A stretch of DNA of 64,000 nucleotides from a virus. The first letter of the stretch is position 1. Each line of letters opens with the position of its first letter. Shown here in pieces: positions 7,811 to 16,786 of the stretch. The notes beneath the pieces were generated by a model. That model saw only the letters and a list, made by a program, of their open reading frames with translations. It did no database searches and had not been told where the DNA came from. The stretch spans positions 1 to 64,000 of IMG/VR virus record IMGVR_UViG_3300013137_002966; one strand, 5' to 3'. Made by a program: the position numbers and the translations under genes.

Positions 7811-9291
7811 GTTCAGTACAAGGACCAAATATTATAAAAGATGGATTAATTTTATTATTGGATGCTGGAAATGTTAAGAGTTTTATCGGAGAGCCAACAT
7901 CTAATATAATTCCAGATCCAACAAATAATGGAAGATTTACAACTTCAAATACTTGGGCTACCTATAATACAAATCAATATAATAGTGGTCAATTCTTTTC
8001 TATAGGAACTGTTAGTAGTGTTTCCAGTAATATTGTAACTATGACATCTTCACATCCATTAAGAACTTTTGATGTAGTAAGACCAGAAACAACAGGAGGT
8101 GGATTAACAGCAAATACTGATTATGTAGTTAAGAAAATAAGTAGTACTCAATTTTCATTATACCAATATGATGGATCACAAGATGGATCTAGAGGTTATA
8201 TTAATTCATCAACAGGTTTTTTTAAAGTACACGATGCTTATGCAACTGATACCAAAATATCTATCAATTCAACAAGTTTTCCAACAATGTGGTGGGGTGC
8301 ACCTCATTTACCAAATTCTGGTCTTATTAAAGAAATTGTACCAAATGGTGGTTATGTTTCTGGAACAAATTGTATGAGATTGCATGTATATCGTGGTGAT
8401 GGTGTTGTAGATGGTATGGCATATGGTGTATATCCTCATGTAAGTGCCGGTGATGTAATTACCGTATCTGTTTATGTTAGAACAACATCTGCTAATGGTG
8501 TTGGTAAAGGTCTTAGTCTTTCTACTTATTTTGGTCCAGGACAACCTGGACCTGGAGGTTCAGTTAGTATGGGTGCGGTTGGAGAATGGAAAAGAATGAT
8601 TGCAACTTGGACTGCCCCTGTCACCTATGATTTTATTTTATATTGGTGGCCAGAAGGTTCTTCAAGTATATATTCGATTGATATGGCTGATATACAAGTA
8701 GAAATAAATAAAGGAGGTAGGACAACAGCATTTACAACGGGAACCAGAGGTTCTACTGTAGGTACTGGTGGTGGACTAAAAGATTTATCTACAAATGCTA
8801 AAGATCACACATTGGTTGATACTCCAACGGAATCATCTAGTGGTCCAAGAGCAATAACACTAAACGGCTCATCTCAAGGATTTTCTTACAATGGTGTAAT
8901 AACCACATCAACAACCTGTACAGTTGTAATTGTGTATAAAACTTCAGAAACAACAGAATTGTGGATAAGAGGTAATCAAAATAATTCATATTATTTAAGT
9001 GCATCATCTGCAAATGATTATTATCATAGTAATTGTGGTTCACCTGAAAATTATGTAGATTTAAAGAGAGTATATAATCCATATTCAGAAGGATATAAAG
9101 ACGGTAAATATCATATGTGGGAGGCAAAAAAGGTAGATTTTTCAGGTTGGAGTTATTTTGAATGGTTTTTATACCCAAGCGGATGGCAATTGGAAGGTAC
9201 AGTTGCATATATTGCAGTGTATAATAGGACTTTAACAGCAGCTGAATCATTACAAAATTACAATTCATTAAAAACAAGATTCGGATTCTAA
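7807..9291 (+). CDS. Long LamG-like adhesin with inserted domain, array member 8
   Basis: At 494 residues this is the longest array member. The LamG opening (GPNIIKDGLILLLDAGNVKSF) is followed at about residue 31 by GEPTSN and then some 280 residues that are not LamG-like. The LamG signature resumes near residue 315 with TRGSTVGTGGGLKDLS and continues to IAVYNRTLTAAESLQNY and TRFGF. The inserted region (about 33-310) contains beta-rich stretches such as VSVYVRTTSANG and EWKRMIATWTAP, reminiscent of carbohydrate-binding jelly-rolls. The protein thus looks like a nested two-domain binder. It overlaps its neighbours by 4 nt and 1 nt. Confidence 0.8.
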   Translation: MSSVQGPNIIKDGLILLLDAGNVKSFIGEPTSNIIPDPTNNGRFTTSNTWATYNTNQYNSGQFFSIGTVSSVSSNIVTMTSSHPLRTFDVVRPETTGGGLTANTDYVVKKISSTQFSLYQYDGSQDGSRGYINSSTGFFKVHDAYATDTKISINSTSFPTMWWGAPHLPNSGLIKEIVPNGGYVSGTNCMRLHVYRGDGVVDGMAYGVYPHVSAGDVITVSVYVRTTSANGVGKGLSLSTYFGPGQPGPGGSVSMGAVGEWKRMIATWTAPVTYDFILYWWPEGSSSIYSIDMADIQVEINKGGRTTAFTTGTRGSTVGTGGGLKDLSTNAKDHTLVDTPTESSSGPRAITLNGSSQGFSYNGVITTSTTCTVVIVYKTSETTELWIRGNQNNSYYLSASSANDYYHSNCGSPENYVDLKRVYNPYSEGYKDGKYHMWEAKKVDFSGWSYFEWFLYPSGWQLEGTVAYIAVYNRTLTAAESLQNYNSLKTRFGF

Positions 9292-10487
9292 TGGGATTTT
9301 TTAGAGGACCAAATATAATAAAGAGTAATCTAGCAATTTGTGTTGATGCTGGTAATACAAAAAGTTTTGTAGGAGAACCAACAACTAATTATGCGATTAA
9401 TTGGGATCCCTGGACTGTTAATGGTGAAAACACTAATGTTACTGGTACTATGGATGTTCCTATATCTACATCTAAAACTTGGAAATTTCAAAAATTCGGA
9501 ACTTCTGATCAATGGAATGGCTGGGAATCTACTTATGGCGGAATTTGGACTGGAAGCGCTGGAGATATTTGGACAACTAGTTATTGGTATAAAACATTGA
9601 GTCCTGCAGGACTTAGTAGTTTTTCAATTGGTGCATTCTATTTAAGTAATTGGTCTAGACCTTATAGTACATCAACAATAGCAAATTATAATTCAATAAT
9701 TGCTGATGGATTGTGGCATTATAATTATACAACAGTACAAATTAATGAGGATTATAGTTCGGCTGTCATTGTAGATGGACCTTCTTGGAGTTATAGTACA
9801 CAGGCAGGCTTATTATATATAAATGGCTTACAATGGGAAAAGAAATCTTATCCTACTCCTTATTCAACCGGAACAAGAGGTGCCACAGTCGCAACTGGTG
9901 GTGGACTAAGAGATTTAACTAACAATGGTTATAATGGTGATTTAACTTATATGACATTTGATTCATCAGGAATGGATTATAATGGCTCAAGTTCCTATAT
10001 TACTTTATCTGGTAACGGAACTAGTTTAAATTCACAATATTTTACTATAGATGTTTGGGCTAAATTTGATGATTTAGGTGCTGATCATGTCTTATTTAGT
10101 TATGATTATGCTACTCATGTAAATCCATATTATTCTGCTCATCTTAGAATATCGGATCCATCTGTAATATACTTTATGTGGAATGATGGTTCAACTTATC
10201 AGTATTTAAATAAAACATCAGCACCATTGGGAACAACTACCTATCATAATATTGTTGCAATTTATGCACCAGGTGATCAACGATTATATGTTGATGGTGT
10301 ATTGGTTAATTCAAGTACAAGAAATGATACTATTACTTTTTATGGTACACCTGTTTGGCTTGGAAAAGGTAATTATGGTGGATATCATAATGGTAGAATT
10401 GGTAATGTAAAGTACTATAAGAGAGCATTATCTGGTTCAGAGGTTGTTCAGAATTACAATGCATTAAAAACAAGATTTGGATCATAA
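9291..10487 (+). CDS. Long LamG-like adhesin with inserted domain, array member 9
   Basis: A 398-residue protein with LamG opening GPNIIKSNLAICVDAGNTKSF, GEPTTN, an inserted beta-rich region of about 160 residues (including WTTSYWYKTLSPAGLSSF) and LamG resumption at TRGATVATGGGLRDLTNNG. It ends with VKYYKRALSGSEVVQNY and TRFGS. The insertion is shorter than in the gene at 7807 but sits at the same place, so one ancestral nested architecture has diversified. Start and stop overlap neighbours as TAATG, so translation is probably coupled along 7807-12,933. Confidence 0.8.
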   Translation: MGFFRGPNIIKSNLAICVDAGNTKSFVGEPTTNYAINWDPWTVNGENTNVTGTMDVPISTSKTWKFQKFGTSDQWNGWESTYGGIWTGSAGDIWTTSYWYKTLSPAGLSSFSIGAFYLSNWSRPYSTSTIANYNSIIADGLWHYNYTTVQINEDYSSAVIVDGPSWSYSTQAGLLYINGLQWEKKSYPTPYSTGTRGATVATGGGLRDLTNNGYNGDLTYMTFDSSGMDYNGSSSYITLSGNGTSLNSQYFTIDVWAKFDDLGADHVLFSYDYATHVNPYYSAHLRISDPSVIYFMWNDGSTYQYLNKTSAPLGTTTYHNIVAIYAPGDQRLYVDGVLVNSSTRNDTITFYGTPVWLGKGNYGGYHNGRIGNVKYYKRALSGSEVVQNYNALKTRFGS

Positions 10488-11698
10488 TGTTTACAGGACC
10501 AAATACAATAAAAGATGGATTAGTATTTTGCTATGATATGGGAAATACTGAGAAAAGTTGGAAAGGTAGACCTTTTACAAATCAATTTCATTGTCCAACA
10601 CCAGATGGTGATGGTAATGTTACTTTTGAGATTAATGGAAACGGAACTTTTAAACGTATTTTCTCAGGTACATATGGTGAGTATGTGATTAAATCTACTG
10701 ATATTGTATATAAATATGTGTTAGGAGAGACAGGCTGTCATTATCACGGAAATGATGTAACAATAAATCAAGGACAAACAGCTACTTTTACGTGCGACTA
10801 TTATTTAGATCCAAGTTGTGGACCAGATTGGGTTTCAACTAATTTTTTAGCAAATATGGAAGGTGTTGTTGGTGGAAGTGTTGGAGTTCCAGCACCTTAT
10901 ACTCTTGGTGTGTGGAAGACATTCACATGGAGTTACACCGCAGGATCAACTGGTACTTGTAGAATGCTTTTATATCCAGGTGGTTGCGGTGGATATTTAT
11001 CAGCAGCCGGCTTTATTCTATATAAAAATCCACAAGTAGAATTTGATGCTCCAGGTAATGTACCTTCACCATTTGTTGTTGGAACTAGAACTGAAACACA
11101 AGCCATTTTAGATTTAACTGAAAATAACACAATTACAGTGTCTGCTCTTACATATAATTCTGATAATACTTTTAGTTTTAATGGAAGTATAAGTAGAATT
11201 GATACTGGTTCTTATTTTCCAACAGTTATTACAGGTAATAATAATTTTACTATAGAATGTTGGGTTTATCCAGAAGCATCACAACCAACATTAGCTGATA
11301 TATGGGGAAATCATACTGAACCTTATAAAGGTTTAACAATGCAACAGAATGGTGCGACAACAAATCAATTTTCGTGGGGATATGGGGCTGGAACCTATTG
11401 GTCTAATAACTCAGGTTTATTTAATTTAACAGCATCAAAGTGGAATCATGTAATAGCAACTAGGAACGGCTCAAATCTATCTGCATATGTGAATGCTGTT
11501 TTAATTACGTATGGTGAAGATTCTGGTGCACTTTCACCGAACTCTAATTTTAATTTTCAATTTGGTACAGGATATAATTTGGGCTCAGGTAGAAATTTTA
11601 ACGGAAAAATAGCCTTAGGAAAGATTTATGATAGAGCATTAACAGCAGCAGAAATTTTACAAAATTATGTTGCATTAAAAACAAGATTTGGATTATAA
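10487..11698 (+). CDS. Long LamG-like adhesin with inserted domain, array member 10
   Basis: A 403-residue protein with GPNTIKDGLVFCYDMGNTEKSW, then an inserted beta-rich region with several cysteines (residues about 75-190) and the resumption FVVGTRTETQAILDLTENNTI. The C-terminal LamG part has FTIECWVYPE, WNHVIATRNGSNLSAYVN and IYDRALTAAEILQNY before TRFGL. It is linked to both neighbours by TAATG overlaps. I infer a surface-binding virion protein; the extra domain may bind a second ligand or position the lectin head. Confidence 0.8.
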   Translation: MFTGPNTIKDGLVFCYDMGNTEKSWKGRPFTNQFHCPTPDGDGNVTFEINGNGTFKRIFSGTYGEYVIKSTDIVYKYVLGETGCHYHGNDVTINQGQTATFTCDYYLDPSCGPDWVSTNFLANMEGVVGGSVGVPAPYTLGVWKTFTWSYTAGSTGTCRMLLYPGGCGGYLSAAGFILYKNPQVEFDAPGNVPSPFVVGTRTETQAILDLTENNTITVSALTYNSDNTFSFNGSISRIDTGSYFPTVITGNNNFTIECWVYPEASQPTLADIWGNHTEPYKGLTMQQNGATTNQFSWGYGAGTYWSNNSGLFNLTASKWNHVIATRNGSNLSAYVNAVLITYGEDSGALSPNSNFNFQFGTGYNLGSGRNFNGKIALGKIYDRALTAAEILQNYVALKTRFGL

Positions 11699-12933
11699 TG
11701 TTTACAGGACCGAATATAGCAAAAGATGGATTAGTATTAGCAGTAGATGCTGCTAATATAAAAAGTTTTAGGGGAGAGCCTGGAACTAACATATTAACTG
11801 AGATGGCTTATATTTATGGTACACAAACAGGTGCTTATTTTAAAACTAGTTATGGTACAGAAACTGTAAATATACCAAAAATTGGAGTCACAACCGCACA
11901 TTATTGTAATATTTATAATGATTATCCAGCATCTGAAAGTTGTTGTCCAAGTTTATTTAGATATGGTGATGTAGCCGTATCTGCTAATACATCTTATACT
12001 TATCAAATTATTTTTAGAACAAATAATGGATATGTAAATGATAATTATATGTATCATTATGAATATAATACAGATACATATCTAGCTGAATATGGTTTAT
12101 ATTCAGGATCAAGAGTTGAGGATTTAGGTGACGGATGGATTCATGCGTGGGGTACATTTACATCACATGCATCAGCCAATAGATTTATATGCTATTTGTT
12201 TCATTATGAATATGCTACATATAATAAGATAGAAATAGCAGGTGTTATGTTAACACCCAGAAGTAATGTAATTTCATATAAGCATTTTATTGCCTTAAAT
12301 ACAACTAGAGGTGCAACTGTAGCAACCGGTGGAGGTTGGAAAGATTTATCAATATACTCTAATAATGGTCAGTTATTTAATGCACCAACATATAGTAACT
12401 ATAATTGTGGCTCATTAGTTTTTAATGGTAGTAATCAAAATATAGGTATTACTAGTAATATAACAGTTAATCCAAGAACAGGTTCATTTACTATTATAGC
12501 TTGGGTTAATTCTGATCCTTCTGGTGGTGATAATTGGGATTTATGGATATCAAAAAGAAGTACAGGAAGTAATGGATTTTATATAGGTGCTAATAGCCCA
12601 AGTGGAGTTAGATTTATGTTGGGTAATGATGCTGGTAGTAGAACGGACACTGGATTTATATCTTATACCTCAAATACGTGGGCAATGTTTACTGGTGTTT
12701 TAAATAGAGATACTAATAGTCAAAAAATTATAAGAAATAATTTTGAGGAAACATCTTCAGTAGAACCTGCTGGCGAAAATTATTCAAATGATGCTTCTTT
12801 ACTTATTGGAGGCGAAGGTGGTTCTTATTTCGTTAATGGGAAAATTGCTATAGTTTTAGTTTATAATAAAGCCCTTTCGGATTCAGAAATTACTCAAAAT
12901 TATAACGCATATAAGAGTAGATTTGGATTATAA
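11698..12933 (+). CDS. Long LamG-like adhesin with inserted domain, array member 11
   Basis: A 411-residue protein with GPNIAKDGLVLAVDAANIKSF, GEPGTN, an inserted aromatic-rich domain (about 35-200, many Tyr) and LamG resumption at TRGATVATGGGWKDLSIYS. FTIIAWVNSD and a KIAIVLVYNKALSDSEITQNY segment precede SRFGL. Its start overlaps the stop of the previous gene by 1 nt. It is the last gene of this uninterrupted coupled run; a promoter-like motif follows its stop. Confidence 0.8.
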   Translation: MFTGPNIAKDGLVLAVDAANIKSFRGEPGTNILTEMAYIYGTQTGAYFKTSYGTETVNIPKIGVTTAHYCNIYNDYPASESCCPSLFRYGDVAVSANTSYTYQIIFRTNNGYVNDNYMYHYEYNTDTYLAEYGLYSGSRVEDLGDGWIHAWGTFTSHASANRFICYLFHYEYATYNKIEIAGVMLTPRSNVISYKHFIALNTTRGATVATGGGWKDLSIYSNNGQLFNAPTYSNYNCGSLVFNGSNQNIGITSNITVNPRTGSFTIIAWVNSDPSGGDNWDLWISKRSTGSNGFYIGANSPSGVRFMLGNDAGSRTDTGFISYTSNTWAMFTGVLNRDTNSQKIIRNNFEETSSVEPAGENYSNDASLLIGGEGGSYFVNGKIAIVLVYNKALSDSEITQNYNAYKSRFGL

Positions 12934-12940
12934 AATTATA

Positions 12941-12951
12941 TTTATATATAA
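12941..12951 (+). promoter_or_regulatory. Candidate phage promoter, TTTATATATAA
   Basis: A variant of the recurring motif lies only 3 nt ahead of the ATG at 12955. That is close for a promoter, so it could be a leader element or lie in a very short untranslated region. Confidence 0.3.
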
Positions 12952-12954
12952 GAT

Positions 12955-13167
12955 ATGAGAATAGAAGAATCAATAGTAGAAGGTGTTTTAGTTCGTAATA
13001 TGATTTATGATGAAACTGATCTTTCAACAGAAGAACAAAGAAATACTTGGATAACAATTTGTAACAACTGTGACAAGAATAACAATGGTATTTGTACAAT
13101 ATGTGGTTGTATTATTCAATCACTAATGTCGTTTAGTAATTCACATTGCTCAATAAATAAATGGTAA
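12955..13167 (+). CDS. Small Cys-rich, probably zinc-binding protein
   Basis: A 70-residue protein with an ICNNCDKNNNGICTICGC core (C-x2-C-x7-C-x2-C-x-C) near residues 36-52, a further cysteine (FSNSHCSINKW) and a Trp at the end. Small proteins with this C-x2-C...CxxCGC...C...KW arrangement are often found among phage tail-fibre genes; their function is unknown to me. It probably folds around a zinc ion. It sits between LamG genes in the same orientation, 2 nt before the next gene. Confidence 0.6.
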   Translation: MRIEESIVEGVLVRNMIYDETDLSTEEQRNTWITICNNCDKNNNGICTICGCIIQSLMSFSNSHCSINKW

Positions 13168-13168
13168 T

Positions 13169-13726
13169 ATGAGTACTTATGGAGGTCAAAGAAGTATATT
13201 AGTAACATCAGCCAATATATATGCTGTTAATTTAAGTAATTGTATATTACTTGATAGTGGTGATAAAGGTATTTTTGGTGGTTATATGGTTAAAGTTTAC
13301 CACAACACTAGTGGCTGCGGAAATCCATCTTCTTATATCTTTTTAGAATTAAACGATAGTCATCCTTGGACTGGTATAGCATGTGAATTTGAATTAGGTG
13401 GAACTGCTTCTTGTTGGAATTTTAATTATAACGGTGATGGATATTTACTGAACTATTCTGAAAATGATGGTGATATTATTCCAAATGAAAGATGTCTTAA
13501 TTGTTGGGAATATGCTGAGTTTAGAACTCATAGCAAAGTTACTGCTTGTGATAATGATTCTAATAATTTTTTTCACGGAGGATATCAAAAAGGAGATCCT
13601 AAAATATTTCTAATGAAACGTAGAAGAGATGGTAGCGGTAATAAAGCCGGTATATATCATTATAGAAGTTGTAACAGCACTGGTGCCAGTTCATATACAA
13701 TAATAAAAAATATAAGAATTTGGTAA
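13169..13726 (+). CDS. Unrecognised Cys-rich protein in adhesin array
   Basis: A 185-residue protein that I do not recognise. It is beta-rich in predicted character and contains at least nine cysteines, including a CLNCWEY segment, as well as many Gly, Asn and aromatic residues. The middle (ELNDSHPWTGIACEFELGG) and the end (YTIIKNIRIW) look like strands of a compact beta domain. It has no LamG signature and lacks the RFGL terminus. It lies between the small zinc-type gene and a long LamG gene with a TAATG overlap, so a virion or fibre-assembly role is the best guess. Confidence 0.55.
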   Translation: MSTYGGQRSILVTSANIYAVNLSNCILLDSGDKGIFGGYMVKVYHNTSGCGNPSSYIFLELNDSHPWTGIACEFELGGTASCWNFNYNGDGYLLNYSENDGDIIPNERCLNCWEYAEFRTHSKVTACDNDSNNFFHGGYQKGDPKIFLMKRRRDGSGNKAGIYHYRSCNSTGASSYTIIKNIRIW

Positions 13727-14892
13727 TGAGTTCAATAGGTGGTGCAAATATAGTAAAAAATAGACTTTTGTTAGGTTACGATATTGGTGGTTCTAGATTT
13801 TATCCAGGCGAACCTACTGTTAATTTATCACCTAATGTTCATATTGGCGGTGTTGCTGGAATTACAATATCTTATATTACTATTGAAAATGGTTGGAAAA
13901 AATATAGCATAAGTGGTACTTGGGCATCAGGCTCATATCCATATTGCATGGCTCTAGACGGTTATAATTTTACAGGTGGCGCTATGTACTCATCAAGTTG
14001 TATAGTTAAAACTAATGTTTTAGGTAAATTTGATTATAAATTTGCAGGTATGAATTATGTTAATCAGCCTATGGATTATGGCGGAACATCTTTTAGTATC
14101 ATGAATACAGATGGTGAAGTATTTGTTGGTAGATATGGTTTTCAATATACATCAACGACAACTCAATCTGGATATTTAGTAGTAAAGCCATTAGCTGACG
14201 GTACATCTTTCAGTGCTGATACTGATTTTGTCTGGCTTAAAAATGCACAAATTGAGCAGAAATCTCATGTTACTCCTTATGTTAATGGAACTAGATCCGC
14301 AACTCAAAGTCTTCTTGATTTAGCTGGAACATATTCACTTGATGTATCATCTCTTCTTTTTGATTCTGTTGCACAACCTTATTTTAATGGTTCTAATTAC
14401 ATAAGTGTAAATATCAATTCTTGGATTAGAAATGCTGCTTATATTTCAATTTCAGGCTGGTATTACCATATAGGTAATACTTTGGGTGCACCTTGGGGAA
14501 TATTAACAAATGTTCCTGGAACAGCAGCATCAGATGGTTTTTGGTGGCATATTAATTATTCAGGTGATCTTTATCTTAGAACGGAAGATAGCACAAATGG
14601 TGAATATGATGGTACATATACCCCTTTTGTATCTGCAGGACATTGGTATCATATTGTAACTATTGTCGGAACTAATAAATTTGATGTATATCTCAATGGA
14701 TCTTTATATTTATCTTGGAGTCCAGTTTTTTCTTGGTCATTGATAAATTCTGATACAGCTTATTTAACAATTGGATATAGTTATAGTGAAGGTGTTAATG
14801 GATATGTAAAACAATTTGCTTTATATGATAGAGCATTAACAGCATCTGAAGTCTTACAAAATTATAACGCACATAAAGGTAGATTTGTATAA
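13726..14892 (+). CDS. Long LamG-like adhesin with inserted domain, array member 12
   Basis: A 388-residue protein from the ATG that overlaps the upstream stop (TAATG); a TTG two codons earlier is a less likely start. It has GGANIVKNRLLLGYDIGGSRF, GEPTVN, an inserted domain of about 165 residues and LamG resumption at NGTRSATQSLLDLAGTYS. The LamG part has ISISGWYYH, WYHIVTIVG, FDVYLNGS and FALYDRALTASEVLQNY. The terminus is GRFV, lacking the usual final Gly-Leu, so the C-terminal motif is slightly shortened. The role is presumably virion surface binding. Confidence 0.8.
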   Translation: MSSIGGANIVKNRLLLGYDIGGSRFYPGEPTVNLSPNVHIGGVAGITISYITIENGWKKYSISGTWASGSYPYCMALDGYNFTGGAMYSSSCIVKTNVLGKFDYKFAGMNYVNQPMDYGGTSFSIMNTDGEVFVGRYGFQYTSTTTQSGYLVVKPLADGTSFSADTDFVWLKNAQIEQKSHVTPYVNGTRSATQSLLDLAGTYSLDVSSLLFDSVAQPYFNGSNYISVNINSWIRNAAYISISGWYYHIGNTLGAPWGILTNVPGTAASDGFWWHINYSGDLYLRTEDSTNGEYDGTYTPFVSAGHWYHIVTIVGTNKFDVYLNGSLYLSWSPVFSWSLINSDTAYLTIGYSYSEGVNGYVKQFALYDRALTASEVLQNYNAHKGRFV

Positions 14893-15587
14893 TGTACACC
14901 GGACCTAATATAGCAAAGAATGGATTGGTTCTGTGTTTAGACGCAGGTAACATAAAATCATATCCTGGAACAGGAACAGAATGGACAGATCTATCTAGTC
15001 ATGATAATCACGCTACAATGTATGGATCTGTACCATTTTCAATAGATACATTTGGATGTTTTGATTTTGCAACTGCAACTGGTGCCGCCTCTGCTAGTTC
15101 TAGCCTTGGATTTACATTTGCTTCTAATATGATTCCAAGAACAGGAAATTTTACTTTATCATGCTGGGTAAAAAATCCAAATACTAGTGTTGGTCAGGTT
15201 GGACTTTTTTCAAATGCAGGTGGGGGCGATGGATATAGATTCGGTGTAGGGCGGGATGCTGTTTATTTTTTAATCGGACCAGATTATACAGAAGGTGGTA
15301 TAGGATATGGAACAACTTTGAGCGATGCGATCTGGTACAATATAACTGCTGTATTTAATAGAACAGGAGCATCAGTTGTTGTTTTTGTAAATGGTGCACA
15401 ATATAACTCTTCTAGTATACCAGCTTCACAAACACAAATGCAAAATAATCCACCCGGATTAGTTAGAAGCGCCTGTTGCAGTATTTATACAGGTAAATTA
15501 GCAACTTTTTTTGTATATAATAGAGATTTGTCTTCTTCTGAAATTTTACAAAATTATATAGCACATAAAACTAGATATGGATTATAA
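14892..15587 (+). CDS. LamG-like adhesin, array member 13
   Basis: A 231-residue single-domain LamG-like protein starting GPNIAKNGLVLCLDAGNIKSY and GTGTEWTDLSSHDNHATM. It contains FTLSCWVKN, WYNITAVFN, VVFVNGAQYN and LATFFVYNRDLSSSEILQNY, and ends TRYGL. It closes the LamG array and is separated from the next gene by a promoter-like motif. Its simplicity and clean motifs make it a good reference member for aligning the rest. Confidence 0.84.
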   Translation: MYTGPNIAKNGLVLCLDAGNIKSYPGTGTEWTDLSSHDNHATMYGSVPFSIDTFGCFDFATATGAASASSSLGFTFASNMIPRTGNFTLSCWVKNPNTSVGQVGLFSNAGGGDGYRFGVGRDAVYFLIGPDYTEGGIGYGTTLSDAIWYNITAVFNRTGASVVVFVNGAQYNSSSIPASQTQMQNNPPGLVRSACCSIYTGKLATFFVYNRDLSSSEILQNYIAHKTRYGL

Positions 15588-15591
15588 CGTT

Positions 15592-15602
15592 TTAATATAT
15601 AA
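15592..15602 (+). promoter_or_regulatory. Candidate phage promoter, TTAATATATAA
   Basis: An exact core motif followed by ATTAAA lies 36 nt ahead of the ATG at 15639. It marks the boundary between the adhesin array and the following genes. Confidence 0.48.
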
Positions 15603-15638
15603 ATTAAACATTGTAATTAAAATATAATATAACAAATT

Positions 15639-15989
15639 ATGGCACATTTTGCAGAGATAAATGAGAATAATATTGTAGTAAGAATTCTTACTGTTCCGAA
15701 TGAGCAAGAACATAGAGGACAAGAATATTTAGCAGAAGATTTAGGATTGGGTGGTAGATGGATTCAAACATCTTATAATAGTAATATCAGAAATGTATAT
15801 GCAGGTGTTGGATATATATATAATGAAGAAAAGGATATATTTTTATCTCCAAAACCTTATCCTTCTTGGATAATAAATGAAAGTGGTTACTGGGAAGCAC
15901 CAATACCGAGACCAACTAATTCAAGTAAGGTGTATTCTTGGAATGAAAATTTACAACAATGGGACGAAAATAATTTCATTATACCTTAA
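15639..15989 (+). CDS. Conserved phage protein near tail-fibre genes
   Basis: A 116-residue protein of a type I recognise from T4-like and marine phages. It starts with a HFAEINENNIVVRI strand, has YAGVGYIYNEEKDIFLSPKPY in the middle and closes with WEAPIPRPTN and VYSWNENLQQWDE. These motifs (AGIGY.Y....D.F..PKPYPSW and YW.AP.P.P) are typical of small proteins encoded beside fibre genes. Function is not known; fibre attachment or assembly has been a common guess. It follows a promoter-like motif and precedes the glycosyltransferase block by 7 nt. Confidence 0.7.
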   Translation: MAHFAEINENNIVVRILTVPNEQEHRGQEYLAEDLGLGGRWIQTSYNSNIRNVYAGVGYIYNEEKDIFLSPKPYPSWIINESGYWEAPIPRPTNSSKVYSWNENLQQWDENNFIIP

Positions 15990-15996
15990 TTTTAAT

Positions 15997-16755
15997 ATGA
16001 AAATAGGTTTCGGTATTTTTTGTTTTGGTAGGAACTATTATTATAGAGGTGCTTATAATAAAGCAAAAAAGATATTAGAATCAAATCACAATTGTTATTT
16101 ATTAACTGAAAATCCAAATTTTTTTAAAGATCTATCTAATGTTCATATAATTCCATATTATAGAACTTACAAGTCGTACTATGATAAAATGATATTACCA
16201 AAACACATTCTTAATGATTGTGATATTTGTATTTTAATGGATGCTGATTTAGAAATTAAAGATTATTCATTTTTAGATGATTTAAGAGATTATAATTTTA
16301 GGGAGGGAATTTCGTACATTGATGTCTTATTAAATCATCCAGAGAGAAAAGAATATGTAGGTGAGCTTAATTTATATTCGAGTGAGTGGAATGAATTTAG
16401 AATTTATTGTGAAAATATATTCCCAGATTTTAAAAATATTAAATTAATGTGGGAATATTTCTTAGTAATCAATAAGAAAGGTTTTAGTTTTGATTTTTAT
16501 TCTCATTATGATAAATTACAAATAAAGAAGGAAAGTTGTAGTTTATTTCCTTGTAAAGAGGTTAATGCACCAGGCGAAGGTATTTCAATTAATATATCCG
16601 CAAAACTTTCAAATATTAAAATTGATAGAGATTTAGATTTATATAATTTAGTAAATAGTAAAATTAAAAGTTCCAGTAGCAGATTTAGTACTAATCCTGT
16701 ATGCAATGAATATCCCAAATGTCCTCATTGCTTTAATTGTAGAGTACATTCTTAA
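15997..16755 (+). CDS. GT-A-like glycosyltransferase with Cys-rich tail
   Basis: A 252-residue protein. I chose the ATG at 15997 because it lies after the stop of the preceding gene and starts a typical strand (MKIGFGIFCFG). The frame is open further upstream, overlapping the previous gene. A central ILMDADLEI stretch (about residues 80-88) fits the DxD metal-binding site of GT-A enzymes, and the layout recalls small transferases that act on nucleotide-sugar donors. The C-terminus has five cysteines (CNEYPKCPHCFNC), possibly a zinc site. It is the first gene of a run of sugar-active genes, so glycan transfer is probable while donor and acceptor are unknown. Confidence 0.6.
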   Translation: MKIGFGIFCFGRNYYYRGAYNKAKKILESNHNCYLLTENPNFFKDLSNVHIIPYYRTYKSYYDKMILPKHILNDCDICILMDADLEIKDYSFLDDLRDYNFREGISYIDVLLNHPERKEYVGELNLYSSEWNEFRIYCENIFPDFKNIKLMWEYFLVINKKGFSFDFYSHYDKLQIKKESCSLFPCKEVNAPGEGISINISAKLSNIKIDRDLDLYNLVNSKIKSSSSRFSTNPVCNEYPKCPHCFNCRVHS

Positions 16756-16786
16756 ACTTTTTATTTTTTTATAATTATAATATTTT

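Noticed and set aside
8837-9277. Minus-strand coding region inside the LamG gene
   Set aside because: The plus-strand LamG frame has clear motifs; the opposite strand is open only because of AT-rich codon use.
15877-15996. Longer start for the glycosyltransferase ending at 16755
   Set aside because: The extension lies wholly within the preceding conserved gene in another frame, and the ATG at 15997 starts a typical first strand.
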